Shown here in pieces: positions 1-9,636 of a stretch of 64,000 bases of DNA (position 1 is the first letter of the stretch; each line of letters begins with the position of its first letter). Made by a program: the position numbers and the translations under genes. Below the pieces are notes generated by a model that saw only the letters and a list, made by a program, of their open reading frames with translations, made no database searches and had not been told where the DNA came from. This DNA is from Trichomonas vaginalis G3 (taxonomy: Eukaryota > Parabasalia > Trichomonadida > Trichomonadidae), in contig NC_067205.1 in NCBI RefSeq assembly GCF_026262505.1, forward strand, positions 21,919,585 through 21,983,584, given 5' to 3'.

Positions 1-442
1 AAATGACACTTGTGAATTTTGTTTGTCATATACAATTCTCACATAAAGTGTGCTCTCGGTATTTGCATATTCATCAGCATATTTTGCATAACATGAATTT
101 ATTTTATCTTCTATATTTTTAACGCAGTCTGTAGAGAAGATGAAAGGTCAACTTGTATTAGCTCAATTTCTTCCCACATTTTTCGTTTCCCTTCAGATAT
201 ATAATCTATATGAAACCTTACAATAAATGGAAAACTTTTATCTTCTACAGACACAAACTTCATTCTACGAAAGCCAATAGCTTTTGTGACAGATGGGTCT
301 CTTAGCCATCTTAATGGGTAGTCAAAACGATAGCCTTCATGCTTTACGGTCTCTGTCTCAAACTTTTGACCGACATTAGTAAAAAGTTCATCTAATGGTT
401 TAGTTGTAGCAACTCTTGAATTTTTTTTTCTATTGGAAGCAT
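1..442 (-). pseudogene. Unrecognised element-C gene, partial at window edge
   Basis: This reading frame is divergent from the fibre gene and runs off the left edge of the window; it is broken. Its front carries a TTKPLDELFTNVGQKF stretch that recurs, changed, in the small gene at 5,161. A later stretch rich in aromatic and basic residues (PLRWLRDPSVTKAIGFRRMK) has the look of a minor structural protein and may correspond to the plus-strand gene between the two minor-protein genes of elements A and B. That match is weak. Function is not known. Confidence 0.4.
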
Positions 443-460
443 ATTTTATCTAGAATAAAA
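443..460. promoter_or_regulatory. 18-bp bidirectional start region
   Basis: Only 18 bases separate two divergent start codons. The sequence ATTTTATCTAGAATAAAA is nearly its own reverse complement, so each gene sees a T-run followed by an A-rich leader before ATG. An almost identical 18-base gap (TTTACTTAGAATAAAAAG) separates the divergent starts at 15,751/15,770. The repetition in two places argues for a real shared promoter rather than chance. It also fixes the fibre start at 461 rather than at an upstream in-frame ATG. Confidence 0.55.
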
Positions 461-2255
461 ATGTCAAATGAAACAGCGTCTATGAGAGAAATACAACACA
501 ACCGACAACTCATTATACAAGCTCTAAATAAGAACACAACAAACTTTTCAAACTATTCTAAGATATCTGAGTCATTGAAAGAAGGAAACTTAAAACTGAC
601 ATTAAACCCAATGACAGATGAGTTTCTGTTTCAAGACAATAAGAACCATACTGTCTGTATAAATCCAACAAAAGGAACTTTAAACGAGAAACCTATAAAT
701 GAACTTCTTTTGAAAGCAGATGTTGGCAACAAAGCTGACAAAGAATATGTAGACGATGCAATAGCAAAAGAAGAAGAAAGAGCTAACAAAGCTTATGCAA
801 CAAAAGAACATACTCATCCTGAACTAGCAGACAAAACATATGTTGACAATAAAATGTCAAGTGAAGTGACAAGAGCTGAAAACGAATATTCTAAAAAGAC
901 TCATACACATTCTATATCTGAAATAACAAACTTACAAGAAACCTTAAACAGGAAAAGTGACGTTGGACATACACATACCATTGCAAATATTGCAAACTTA
1001 CAAGAAACCTTAAACAGGAAAAGTGACGTTGGACATACACATACCATTGCAAATATTGCAAACTTACAAGAAACCTTAAACAGGAAAGTGACGTTGGACA
1101 TACACATACCATTGCAAATATTGCAAACTTACAAGAAACCTTAAACAGGAAAAGTGACGTTGGAATACACATACATCTTCTGAAATAACAGACTTAACGT
1201 TAGCCTTGAAAATAAAGCAGATAAAACATATGTCAATGAAATATACCAAAGTTTGCTAGGAACAAAAAATATTGAAACTATTGTTGGTGACTTTTCTGTC
1301 AATGAAGAAAACAAATATTTTAGATGGCAGTTGGTACAGTCCTTAGAAAATGGTACACGGTATAAACTCATTCCGAAAAATAACAATGAAATGTATGTAA
1401 GCTATAAAAAGAACGATGGTACACAAGTTAAAGTTCCATTAGACAACAACTGCTACTTAAACTTATATGGAGACGAACAAAAGAAATATTTAAGAGTTTA
1501 TGAAATGACAGATATGACATTGCCTGACCCAGCTCCAGCACCATATTATTATGACTATGGAGATGACGTCAGAACACCACATGTAGATGAACAAAAGCTA
1601 ACATTATATTTAGATTATTATAGATATAAAGATATAATGCAATAGAAAAAACGAGAATAGTATACTATTATACAGATGACAGAAATAAATATTATAGTCA
1701 AGACTTTACCTACCCTGAAAACATAAGATTATATTATAAAAAATATTCTGACACAAACCAGAAGAAACCTGAAATAGTTGCACTATATTTTAAGTTCAAA
1801 AGAGACAATCCTGTAATGTCTCATATGTTTGATTTAATGAACCCAGTAGGTTCTATTTATACATCTATGGAAGCAAGAGGTCCTCAAGTAATGTTTGGTG
1901 TTGGTGCATGGGAACAAATAGTCGACAGGTTTTTGTATTGTGCAACTCTTCAAAGGAAACAGGTGGAAGTAAAACGATTTCAGGTGAAAATTTACCTGCA
2001 CACAGTCACTACATAGATTTAAGTACATCTCAAGCAGGTTGGCAAAGTAGATATTGGGATTGGTCAGGAATGACAAAAGGTAAAGGATATGATGTTAAAG
2101 ACGACGTTAAGTTTGCTATAAATTGTTACTGGAGTGACACTCAGGGAGAAGGAAACCATACACATTTCGTTTCAGGATATACGCAAACAACGGGACAAAG
2201 TAAAGAATATATGCCACCTTACATGACAGTTTACGCATGGTATAGAATTGCTTAG
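461..2255 (+). pseudogene. Fibre protein with phage-collar-like head, element C copy
   Basis: This is a fibre-like structural protein. The order is a short N-terminal attachment region, a shaft of coiled-coil ADKEYV-type and GHTHTIANIANLQETLNRK-type repeats (66-bp units, about four copies near 930-1,160), a beta-rich middle, and a C-terminal head. The head holds NPVGSIYTSM, GAWEQIVDRFLYC, LPAHSHY and a final MPPYMTVYAWYR, the hallmarks of phage tail-collar and short-tail-fibre heads. In phages such proteins bind the host surface; that role is inferred here. It ends on top of the convergent integrase stop. The back half is over 90 percent like the head of the element B fibre. It is broken, about three breaks. 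Confidence 0.75.
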
Positions 2256-3200
2256 TCGTCATTTTCAACTTCTTTAGCATATTCGTCAGGAGTTGTCTTA
2301 TATTTTGAACTGTCTTTGTATACCACCTTGAACTTTGACAAGTTTGAAACGAGGTCTGAAATAGTAGTTTTATCTTCTCTTGCAGTGTGTACATTTTGCC
2401 ATGTTTGCCTAAAACTTCATAATATTCTTTGTATATTTCTTCTATTTTTACGAACACGAATGTGAGTACCTGTCGGGTTCCCATTGTTGTCATAGTCAAT
2501 AGTATTTTCATATGTGGTCGCGTTTAGGTATTTCTATTTTTACTTTGTCACCTTTCTTAAGTTTGAAGCCTGGCATTCTTTCTTGTTTGTCTCTTTTGAC
2601 TAAACTATTAAATATATAGTCTTTCTCTAAGTCAGGGTTGTTTTTCATTTCTTCGGGAGAGTGGTTTCCCAAACCTTTTTGTTTACGGTTATTGTAAATA
2701 TTTAAAACTTGTCTCATCTTTGCCATGGAGAAGTGTCTATACTTGTCGTCATATGACATTTCATTTGCTTCACCACCTTGTGGTTGGTTTAAGTCTCTTA
2801 AGATTTTTATACAACTGTCAATGACACCAAGAGCAGAATGGTTTTGGTCGACAATGAAATATTGGTTTACATTTTTTGAACGCAGATAGTTTTTTTACAT
2901 CATCTGATTTGAAAGAACTTTCACAGTCAGATGTCAGTTTTGTTGGATGGTATTTGTCAACGAATATTGTCAAAGCAGTTTTCACATCTAAAATATTTTT
3001 GGACCATAATGGTATGGCTTCACAGTATCTTGTGTTTGACCGACAAATATTAGCCAGTATGGTGGTCCATCTTCTCTATACCTCGGAATGTTTTCCAAGA
3101 TATCCATAAACCAAGCATTTGGTGTTGAACTAAAGATTTTTATCATGAGTGCTTTCTTTGTTGCTTTAGAAACATAGGGGTCCTTGTTTGGATTCGTCAT
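2252..3200 (-). pseudogene. Integrase (rve family), element C copy
   Basis: This is a retroviral-type integrase of the kind Polintons carry, which joins element ends to host DNA. The frames show the start of the core (SSTPNAWFMDILEN, then YWLIFVGQT), a middle region like the A/B integrases, the YNNR...SPEEMKNNPDLEKDY stretch that parallels YNNTWH...KPVEMKNDISKEWEY in A and B, and a C-terminal LKKGDKVKIEI module parallel to FKQGDKVLIHL. It lies convergent with the fibre gene; the two stop codons overlap. It is shorter than the A integrase and lacks the long N-terminal helical region. It is broken, about three breaks. Confidence 0.7.
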
Positions 3201-3218
3201 TTTTTACCCTGTAAGAAA

Positions 3219-3615
3219 TGGGTTTATTTGGCGCATTAGCAGGAGTTGCATCCAGATTTTTGCCCGCAGTTGGAACAATAGCCAGAGGTGTATTTGGAGT
3301 TGGAAGAAAGATTTTGAGTACATTAGGTATACTTAAGAGAAAGCACAACCTATTATACAAACTGTACAGAAAGGTTGGGATGTAGCACGAGATGCAGCAA
3401 ATCTTATTCCAAATCCTGAAACAAGAGGAAAGTTCAAGGATGGATGGATAATGTAGGAAGACAAGCAGGAAACTATTATAACAAAGCAAATGACTACTAT
3501 AACCAAGCAGGACACTATATGGACCAAGGTGAAGATTCTTTAACAGAGGATATAACCATGCACAACAGTGGGTAAACAATAACCACCTCAACCGCCTCAA
3601 ACGTGGGGAATGTAA
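3219..3615 (+). pseudogene. Small amphipathic/hydrophobic protein, element C
   Basis: The start follows a GTAAGAA leader also seen before other element genes. The N-terminus (MGLFGALAGVASRFLPAV, then GTIARGVFGVGRKIL) is a glycine-rich hydrophobic helix with basic residues. The rest is polar with repeated Asn-Tyr and Gln. It sits divergent from the integrase. By position and composition it parallels the small MAAGFFKKLW proteins of elements A and B and may be a membrane-active minor capsid protein like adenovirus protein VI; this is inference. It is broken, about two breaks, and the end is approximate. Confidence 0.45.
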
Positions 3616-3634
3616 AATTTTTTACTGAGATGAA

Positions 3635-3799
3635 ATGAACAATACAGCATTGAGACAAATGGGTTCAAGATGGATTTGTCGACTTCCAGCAGTTACACCA
3701 CGTGTTTGTCAAGTTCTTCCTATACCTCAGGAAGTTTTAGACCGACTTAAAAACCTAAACAACCAGTTGAAAACAAACCAAACTAAAATTTTTTACTGA
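3635..3799 (+). CDS. Small unrecognised protein, 54 aa, element C
   Basis: This is a short open frame (begins MNNTALRQMGSRWICRLPA) between the amphipathic-protein gene and the next structural-looking gene. It is basic with no obvious domain. Its start and the start of the next gene are both preceded by the same AAAATTTTTTACTGAGATGA block, which suggests a repeated promoter and supports it being a real gene. Function is unknown. Confidence 0.4.
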   Translation: MNNTALRQMGSRWICRLPAVTPRVCQVLPIPQEVLDRLKNLNNQLKTNQTKIFY

Positions 3800-3804
3800 G
3801 ATGA

Positions 3805-4386
3805 ATGACCGAAGAAGTTGAAACGGTAGATTTGACACCAAACAAAAAGTTCAGAACCATTGTCAAAACCTGTCAAAGAACTTACAGATGAAGAGAAAAA
3901 TTCAATAATGAAAGTGCCAGGTCTGGAAATACAAACCCTAACTATAAAGTCACTTTTCATAGAAATGGAACGGCTAGTATCTCAAAAAAGAAACAGACTC
4001 TCACAAATAAATATTGAAGTCTGAAGGAGCTTTCGAGACAACAGATGGAAAAGTTTACTTCACTGACCAACAGTTCATTATAGAACATCTCATTGACTTA
4101 GAGTCGAAATATTCTAAACTTTACAACAAACACAAAAAGTTGAAAGGAAAACAAAAACAAATGGCATATGATATTTACGAAGATGTTGACGACACAACTG
4201 TTTCCTGCAGGTGAGGTAAAGTCAGAGGAACCGAAAAGTGACGAAAAACCGATAGAAGAAGAAAAACCAAAAACTGAAGATAAACCAAAACCAAAGTTTA
4301 GTTTCCAAACTAAACCAAGTCAACCTTCATTAGCTGGTATGGGTTGGCGTCAAAGACTTATGGCAGCAGGCGGTTATGTAAAGTAA
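3805..4386 (+). pseudogene. Unrecognised charged protein, element C
   Basis: Frames here encode a lysine- and glutamate-rich protein with a coiled-coil middle (YSKLYNKHKKLKGKQKQ), a Pro-Lys-Glu linker, and a C-terminal tail SLAGMGWRQRLMAAGGYVK. The position after the amphipathic-protein gene matches that of the charged 122-residue gene of element A, which also has a helical C-terminus, but I see no convincing residue match. It is broken, about three breaks. Function is unknown; a scaffold or core protein is possible. Confidence 0.4.
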
Positions 4387-4417
4387 AGAAAAAAATATTT
4401 TTTTATTTTTATTTGAA

Positions 4418-4500
4418 ATGTACGCTGTGTTTTGTTGGAGACGACCGTTGGGAAACTTGTTTGTTAGATGAGAAATATGAAATGGCATACCATTTAAAAC
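4418..4500 (+). pseudogene. Micro-copy of the adjacent HNH gene
   Basis: About 80 bases repeat the very start of the downstream HNH gene, including the leader ATTTGAAATGTACGCTG, and then its very end (GGCATACCATTTAAAAC), with the middle missing. The leader T-run is repeated too. It looks like a tandem duplicate of the HNH unit that collapsed internally. Confidence 0.55.
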
Positions 4501-4539
4501 AACATATTTTAAAAAAAATATTTTTTTATTTTATTTGAA

Positions 4540-5124
4540 ATGTACGCTGAGTCTGTCGGAAAAGACTGTTGGAAAACTTGTTTGTTAGATGAGAAATATG
4601 AAATTCACTGTTGTGAGTCATTTGAAGTCAGAAACAAAGAGACAAAGAGAGTTTTAAGCGAATGGGAGCAAAATAACGGATATGCTAGGATGAGGATTGG
4701 TGGGAAACACTATTTAAAACATGTTGTCATTGCAACTCATTTTATACCGAACCCTAACAATTTACCTTTTGTAGACCATATAAACCATATAAGAAACGAC
4801 AATAGACTTGAAAACTTACGCTGGGTCACTTGTTCTGAAAACAATAAGAACAAAGGCAAATTTGGAGATATTGTATTCGATTTCATCGACGAACTAGAAG
4901 ATGAAACAATTGAAATTACAGACTATGGTAAGCATACGTTTGAGTTTTACTACTATAGCGAAGAACAAGACTCTTTCTACTTTTATACCGGCGTAAACTA
5001 TAGAAAATTACAAGTATGTTTTACTAAGGAAGACTATGCTTTTGTAAACGCTAGAGATACAGATGGAAAAAACGTTAGACTATATCTTAACAAATTCAAG
5101 AAGCTATATGGCATACCATTTTAA
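4540..5124 (+). CDS. HNH homing endonuclease with NUMOD4-like front
   Basis: This 194-residue frame looks whole. Residues about 20-60 (YEIHCCESFEVRNKETKRVLS, then GYARMRIGGKHYLKH) fit a NUMOD4-type DNA-binding front. Residues about 61-104 hold the HNH core: VVIATHFIPNP, then VDHINHIRNDNRLENLRWVT and CSENN. This is the standard layout of phage and virus free-standing HNH nucleases, which nick DNA at a target site. The last 90 residues are acidic and aromatic and not recognised. It sits alone between element-C genes and was probably inserted as a selfish gene. A T-run and TTTGAA leader precede the ATG. Confidence 0.85.
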   Translation: MYAESVGKDCWKTCLLDEKYEIHCCESFEVRNKETKRVLSEWEQNNGYARMRIGGKHYLKHVVIATHFIPNPNNLPFVDHINHIRNDNRLENLRWVTCSENNKNKGKFGDIVFDFIDELEDETIEITDYGKHTFEFYYYSEEQDSFYFYTGVNYRKLQVCFTKEDYAFVNARDTDGKNVRLYLNKFKKLYGIPF

Positions 5125-5160
5125 AACGTTTTTAAAACAGTATATTTTTACATATATAAA

Positions 5161-5328
5161 ATGCTTCAGGTTGAAAAACAAAGAACAAAAGTAGCAGATA
5201 CAAAACCGTTAGACTATATCTTTACAAATGCCGGTAGAAAATTTTCAGATGAAGAAATTTTATCTCGAATTGTCTTTCATATACAACTACGGAAAAGTGC
5301 TGAAAAAGTATTGAAAAATAATGTTTAG
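5161..5328 (+). CDS. Short protein sharing a TKPLDxxFTN motif, 55 aa
   Basis: This small frame begins MLQVEKQRTKVADTKPLDYI and continues FTNAGRKFSDEEI. The front closely parallels the partial gene at the left edge of the window (TTKPLDELFTNVGQKF), so this is either a short paralogue or a fragment left by duplication. No function is recognised. It lies between the HNH gene and a palindromic regulatory module that begins at its stop codon. Confidence 0.4.
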   Translation: MLQVEKQRTKVADTKPLDYIFTNAGRKFSDEEILSRIVFHIQLRKSAEKVLKNNV

Positions 5329-5398
5329 GTGAAGAGGTGAGATTTCACCCGTTTTCTCACCTGTTTTCTCCACCTGTTTTCTCACCCGTTGAATTTTC
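5324..5398. promoter_or_regulatory. Palindromic module, GGTGA flavour (copy 1)
   Basis: The module reads TTTAGGTGAAGAGGTGAGAT followed by repeated TCACC half-sites spaced about 14 bases apart by (C/T)GTTTTC, and then TTGAATTTTCATG. Its architecture is identical to the modules near 6,555 and 6,790, where GGTGA/TCACC is replaced throughout by GTTAGA/TCTAAC. It could be a protein-binding array or an RNA hairpin region. Nothing here shows which protein would bind it; the nearby KilA-N/T5orf172 genes are candidates by proximity only. Confidence 0.45.
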
Positions 5399-5399
5399 A

Positions 5400-5585
5400 T
5401 GAATTTTGTGCTGAATTCGACAAAATGAGTTTTTGGTTGAAAAAAGAGGTGGAGCCAAAGTGGCTCGACCTCAAAACAAGCATTTTGTGAAGAATATACC
5501 AACCCGCGGAAAACAGCGGGTTGCTTTTTATACAAAATTCAACAGGTGATTTCATGAATTTCCTTAAGATAGAAAAAAATATATA
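5400..5585. other. Scrambled spacer with KilA-N gene debris and a hairpin
   Basis: The stretch contains a short piece matching the middle of the element B KilA-N gene (around GTGGAGCCAAAGTGGCTCGA) and a 7-bp hairpin AACCCGC...GCGGGTT followed by T-rich DNA. A close copy of the hairpin segment recurs near 6,060 and a relative is inverted near 26,560. It is rearranged element DNA, not a working gene. Confidence 0.45.
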
Positions 5586-5589
5586 TTTT

Positions 5590-5690
5590 AGGCGACCAGG
5601 TCACTCGTCACTCGGTCTCGGTCAACTAACATCTTTTTTGAAAAAGTGTGACAACATGACATTTTGACAACAACACAGGAAATAGATTTC
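5590..5690. repeat. Single remnant unit of the primase-flanking long repeat
   Basis: One diverged unit of the same long repeat that flanks the primase-helicase in elements A and B is present. It is recognised by GTCACTCGTCACTCGG, a short spacer to CAACTAAC, and then GTGTGACAACATGACATTTTG and ACAACACAGGA. It ties element C to the A/B family. Confidence 0.6.
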
Positions 5691-5772
5691 ATCGTATATT
5701 TTTTGTTAAGACTTCATCGTAAATGTTTTGTTGAGACTTCATCGTATATGTTTTGTCGAGATTTTTATCGTT
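5691..5772. repeat. Minisatellite, TCGTAAATGTTTTGTC...AAGACTTCA units
   Basis: About three units of a 25-base repeat (TTCATCGTAAATGTTTTGT plus AAGAC). The same unit is tandemly repeated at 6,659-6,765, inverted at 8,681-8,860, and present once or twice near 27,410. Confidence 0.7.
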
Positions 5773-5858
5773 GTGGTCCGGCGGTTAAGCCAACAAACGA
5801 ATGTCCGACGGTTTAAGCCATCCCAAAAATATTTTTTATTTTTATTGTAAGAACAGAA

Positions 5859-6516
5859 ATGTCAGTCGAAGCAAAAACGTTCACGAACAATCTAATGGCG
5901 AAACATTCACAAAAGGCACTTACAACGGTATTGAAGTCTTACGTAGAGACAAGGATGGTTATATAAATGCAACAAAGATGTGTCAGCAGTTTAGGAAAGA
6001 CTTTAGAAGGTTGTTGGAAAAATAAGTCCTGGAGAGTATTTTAAGGCATTTTGTGAAGAATATACCAACCCGCGGAAAACAGCGGTTGCTTTTTATACAA
6101 ATTCATGCAGGAATTCCGGATGAAATCAAACAGGTTAGAGGAATGTATGTAGACCCAAGACTTGTAAACTATATAGCAATGTGGGCTTCTCCAAAATATG
6201 TATAGCAGTTGGAAAAATTCTGGACTCCATAGACAAGAAAGTTCATGAGAAATTAGATGAAGAAGAACTTGAAGATACAGTAGAGAATGCAAAACCTTTG
6301 TTCGAAGAAGAAGTTAGAAAAATGCATGAAAAACAAATAGAACATGAACGTGAGATATGTTCTGGTTATAGAGATTCTCCATACGAACTAGACCAATGGG
6401 AACAAGAAGATTTAAAGAGAGAATTTAGAGAATATGAACTCGCTAAGATAGCATTAGAAGCTGCAGAAAAGAAGTTAAAAGTTTGGGGTCGTTTTGTACA
6501 AAAATATTGTGAGTAA
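5859..6516 (+). pseudogene. KilA-N domain protein, element C copy
   Basis: Frames match the element B KilA-N gene closely: GTYNGIEVLRRDKDGYINATK at the front of the KilA-N fold and, at the back, a charged helical tail ending EKKLKVWGRFVQKYCE. KilA-N proteins are DNA-binding regulators of phages and large DNA viruses. The GTAAGAACAGAAATG leader is shared with the T5orf172 genes. It is broken and rearranged, about four breaks. Confidence 0.7.
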
Positions 6517-6552
6517 ATGAACCATTTATTTTTGTCATAAACGACCCAAAAA

Positions 6553-6612
6553 TAATGTTTATGTTAGAATGTTAGATCTAACACGTTTTCTAACCTGTTT
6601 TCTAACCTCTTG
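6553..6612. promoter_or_regulatory. Palindromic module, GTTAGA flavour (copy 1)
   Basis: ATGTTAGAATGTTAGATCTA is followed by half-sites of the TCTAAC type separated by ACGTTTTC or CTGTTTTC and then CTTGAATTTTCATG. The layout is the same as the GGTGA-flavour module at 5,324, with both arms changed together. Confidence 0.5.
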
Positions 6613-6765
6613 AATTTTCATGAATTTTCATGAATTTTCATGAATTTTCATGAATTTCTTCGTAAATGTTTTGTCAAGACTTCTTCGTAAATGTTTTGTC
6701 AAGACTTCTTCGTAAATGTTTTGTCAAGACTTCTTCGTAAATGTTTTGTCAAGACTTCTTCATCG
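6611..6765. repeat. 10-bp and 25-bp tandem repeats
   Basis: TGAATTTTCA is repeated four times head to tail, followed directly by four units of the 25-base repeat CGTAAATGTTTTGTCAAGAC plus TTCTT. Copies are nearly identical, so the expansion is recent. No coding frame makes sense here. Confidence 0.85.
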
Positions 6766-6784
6766 TAATGAGCGTAAATGACCC

Positions 6785-6950
6785 AAAAATATAATTTATG
6801 TTAGAATGTTAGATCTAACACGTTTTCTAACACGTTTTCTAACATGGTCTAAAACTCTCGAAAATCTTGAATTTTCATGAATTTCCTTAAGATAAAGTTA
6901 GTTTTTTTAAAAAAATATTTTTTTTTATTGTTAGAAATTATATTTGTTAT
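6785..6950. promoter_or_regulatory. Second GTTAGA-flavour module and shared leader
   Basis: A further copy of the GTTAGATCTAAC palindrome with two TTTTCTAACA-type half-sites is followed by the block TCATGAATTTCCTTAAGATA and AAGTTAGTTTTTT. That block also stands before both T5orf172 genes (near 8,945 and, inverted, near 27,300). Here no gene follows: the GC-richer island begins instead. Confidence 0.45.
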
Positions 6951-8450
6951 TGATGAAGCACAGATCTTGAATTCAGAATCTGTGGCTAATTCACGTATAT
7001 TAACGCATTTCTGTGTGGTCGTAGGTGAACTGGAGCGTTACGATCTAAGGCTGTTGTGTAGGTAGAGATAGCTTCATGTTCTGGTTGTCATGTCTTCGTT
7101 CACATTCGATCTGGCTTGGGCGGATATTTCGAGGAACGATACGGCTGGAGATGATGGACTAAGGACACGATTCTTAAGCTGAGTGGCAACTCATATGGCG
7201 TGAGTGAGCTGCAGTAAGCCATGTATATTGCTCCAGAGTATTATCGAGTGATATGTATTGTTCTGGCATGTTGAACACTCGTCATGTAGTCTGTTATAAT
7301 TCTGTTGCGCATCACAGTCTTTCTACTAAACTTTCCTGAAATACAACAACAAAGCTTACTATTCAGAATTCGATGAAATAGAAGTGAAACCACTGGACTC
7401 AGTAGAATAGAAGATTCATACGTAAGGTTAACTATGAGTTTCTTGGATTTCATTGCAACACAAAGTCATGGACAAAGACTGCAGCATGGTATATAAGAAC
7501 ATTCTCTGACATATATATCTGAGAATTTAAGACCTACGACAACTTTGTTTCTAAGTTGCAAATGTTGTTTGGGAAATAAGAGATAAGATAGAAGAGGTAA
7601 AGTTTTGCGCTATATTTATATTATAAACGCGTCTGTGTTCTTTATAAGAAGAACACATTTGTAATCTTGCCCACTTACGTCGTCACAGTTGCGATCGGGT
7701 TGGTGTGCGCGTGTTAATGAGTGTGAAGCACGGGCGGCCGTTCGGCTCGTCTATATACTATATCGAACTATTATAGCATCTAGTGTTTTCGAATGCGCCG
7801 CGGTCAGTGTCTAGAGGTTATGAGGCCTATCATGAGTGATGATACTCGATTGTTAGGAGTTTATGCTCGCGGTCAAGGAGATAGAAGTATTCTTGGTATG
7901 CGTATAACTCTTATTTATCGGTTTCAATTATGAAAGCAAAGCCGAGAAAAAAACCTTATAGTAGAAATACAAAAATGGGACATGTTTAGCATTTTCTGAA
8001 ACAAAAAACTATCAACAGGCTGACGATTTTCCTTCTTTCAGATGTCAAGAGAAAGATATTATGTCGGTCCTGTACTAACGAAGACATTTGGAGTCTACAT
8101 CGTATTGTCAGCGACGGACAGCCATTCGTGAGTGTGAGAATCTACAGGCAGACAAGAATTATTACCTCAAGGACAGGCGTTACAGAGTGAAATTGTTGTT
8201 TACGTCTTGCGGGATGTCTCTAATGAATGGTTACACATAGTTTAGTATTTCCATCGGGCACAAGCTATGATGAAAAAATAAGCAGGTTAGAAGACAGTAG
8301 GGTGAGGGTAAAAGCGGTTGATACATGGTGTGACACGTCTTCATACCTAAAATAGTATTAGTGTGTGCTGGGAGCTAAATTTACGCCTGCAATTGACGGA
8401 AGGAGTCTTACTGACAAAAACAGTTTTATCGATAGAAGATAGAATGAATC
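6950..8450. other. GC-richer gene-free island
   Basis: About 1.5 kb has visibly higher GC and CpG content than the rest of the window (one 60-base line near 7,681 is about 63 percent GC) and has no frame longer than about 70 codons. It has no similarity that I can see to any other part of the window. The 25-base minisatellite and GTTAGA modules flank it in inverted orientation on the two sides. It could be foreign or host DNA captured between element repeats, or an assembly artefact. Confidence 0.5.
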
Positions 8451-8940
8451 ATGTACGAAGAAGTCTTGGACAAAACATGTACGAGAAATATCATCGACAA
8501 TTCATCGAGGTGAAATTAGGTGAAAAAACGAGGTGAAATCTCAACCTCTTCACCTAAAATATATTTATTGAATCAGCAACAAAAATTCATGAATTTTGTG
8601 TGTTTTAGAAACATTTAGAAAAAATGTTAGATAAACATTAACAACATTCTAACAAAACATTACTTTTTGGTCATTTCCGCTCATTACGAAGAAAGTCTTG
8701 ACAAAACATAGTACGAAGAATCTTGACAAAACATTTACGAAAGCAGTCTGACACAAAACATTTACGAAAGAAGTCTTGACAACCCAGTACGATGAAATCA
8801 TGACACAAGAATGTACGATGAAGAAGTCTTGCCAACATTACGAAGAAGTCTTGAAAATTCAAAGAGGTTTAAAAACATGTTAGAAAACATTGTTTAGATC
8901 TAACATTCTACCTAAACATTATTTTATTGAATTCAGCAAC
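8450..8940. repeat. Inverted minisatellite and palindromic modules
   Basis: This is a mirror of the 5.3-6.9 kb spacer. A GGTGA-flavour module (about 8,498-8,570), GTTAGA-flavour modules (about 8,618-8,665 and 8,878-8,935) and about six degraded units of the 25-base repeat read GAAGTCTTGACAAAACATTTACG, all in reverse orientation. The copies are less alike than those at 6,659. Confidence 0.6.
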
Positions 8941-9022
8941 AAAATCATGAATTTCCTTAAGACAGAAAAAATAAAGTTAGTTTTTTATAAAAATTTTTTT
9001 TTATTTTGTATGTAGAACAGAA

Positions 9023-9636
9023 ATGTTAACATTGAGTTTGAAACAGTTAAAAAGATAGACAATGACACCAAAATTGGTTAGAATAGGTGATTTAAACGTA
9101 AGATACTCAAAGAAATACAACAAATATCTTTGTCAGACTTATTACTTCTCCATCTGAAAAAAAAACAAACGACTGGGTTTAAAATTGCTTCTACTCAGAA
9201 AATTTGACAAGAAATCCTGAGCTTATGATATCGGTAAGATTCTATGGAACTTACAGCATAATTTCATCGACAAAAGTCTTATACAATTAGTTTGTTATGG
9301 TTAGACCCAGTTTTGGATATAACTTCATAACATATGGTTCATTCGATACGGGAACGTTGCAGTGAAGGCTTACTTTACATGTTCAGAAACGAAGACTTCA
9401 ATACAAAAAGATATAAATAGGAAAGAACATATAATATAACTAAAAGATATGACAGTATAGTCAATAGAGTCAAGTTGTGTTTTGTAAATGAATATGAGAT
9501 GCTGCTGAAACAGAACTACTTGAAAAGTTTGAGAAAATGTATGGTGCTCCCTACGAAAGGTAAAGAAACGTTTGAAGTAGATGAGATAGATAGTGCTATA
9601 AAATTATTTGACGAAGTTGCTGAAAAATACATGTAA
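9023..9636 (+). pseudogene. KilA-N/T5orf172 protein, element C copy
   Basis: Frames match the element A gene at 26,628-27,239 along its whole length: a KilA-N-like front and a T5orf172 (GIY-YIG-like) back ending in AIKLFDEVAEKYM. It is preceded by the same leader block (TCATGAATTTCCTTAAGA, T-run, GTA-GAACAG-ATG). Such proteins are viral DNA-binding regulators of uncertain exact function. It is broken, with many breaks. Confidence 0.7.

Noticed and set aside
901-1172. Minus-strand frames opposite the fibre shaft
   Set aside because: They are mirror translations of the 66-bp repeat and have no start context or conservation.
461-2255. Bacteriophage or prophage, from the tail-collar-like fibre
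   Set aside because: The neighbours are a Polinton-type integrase, double jelly-roll capsid and packaging ATPase with TIRs and 6-bp duplications, plus eukaryotic host genes; no phage tail or terminase genes are present.
5514-5536. Bacterial-type intrinsic terminator (AACCCGC...GCGGGTT, T-run)
   Set aside because: The host is eukaryotic and the hairpin lies in scrambled gene debris; kept only as a repeated hairpin.
7241-7453. Short frames in the GC-richer island
   Set aside because: They are isolated, without start context, composition of real genes, or any match in the window.
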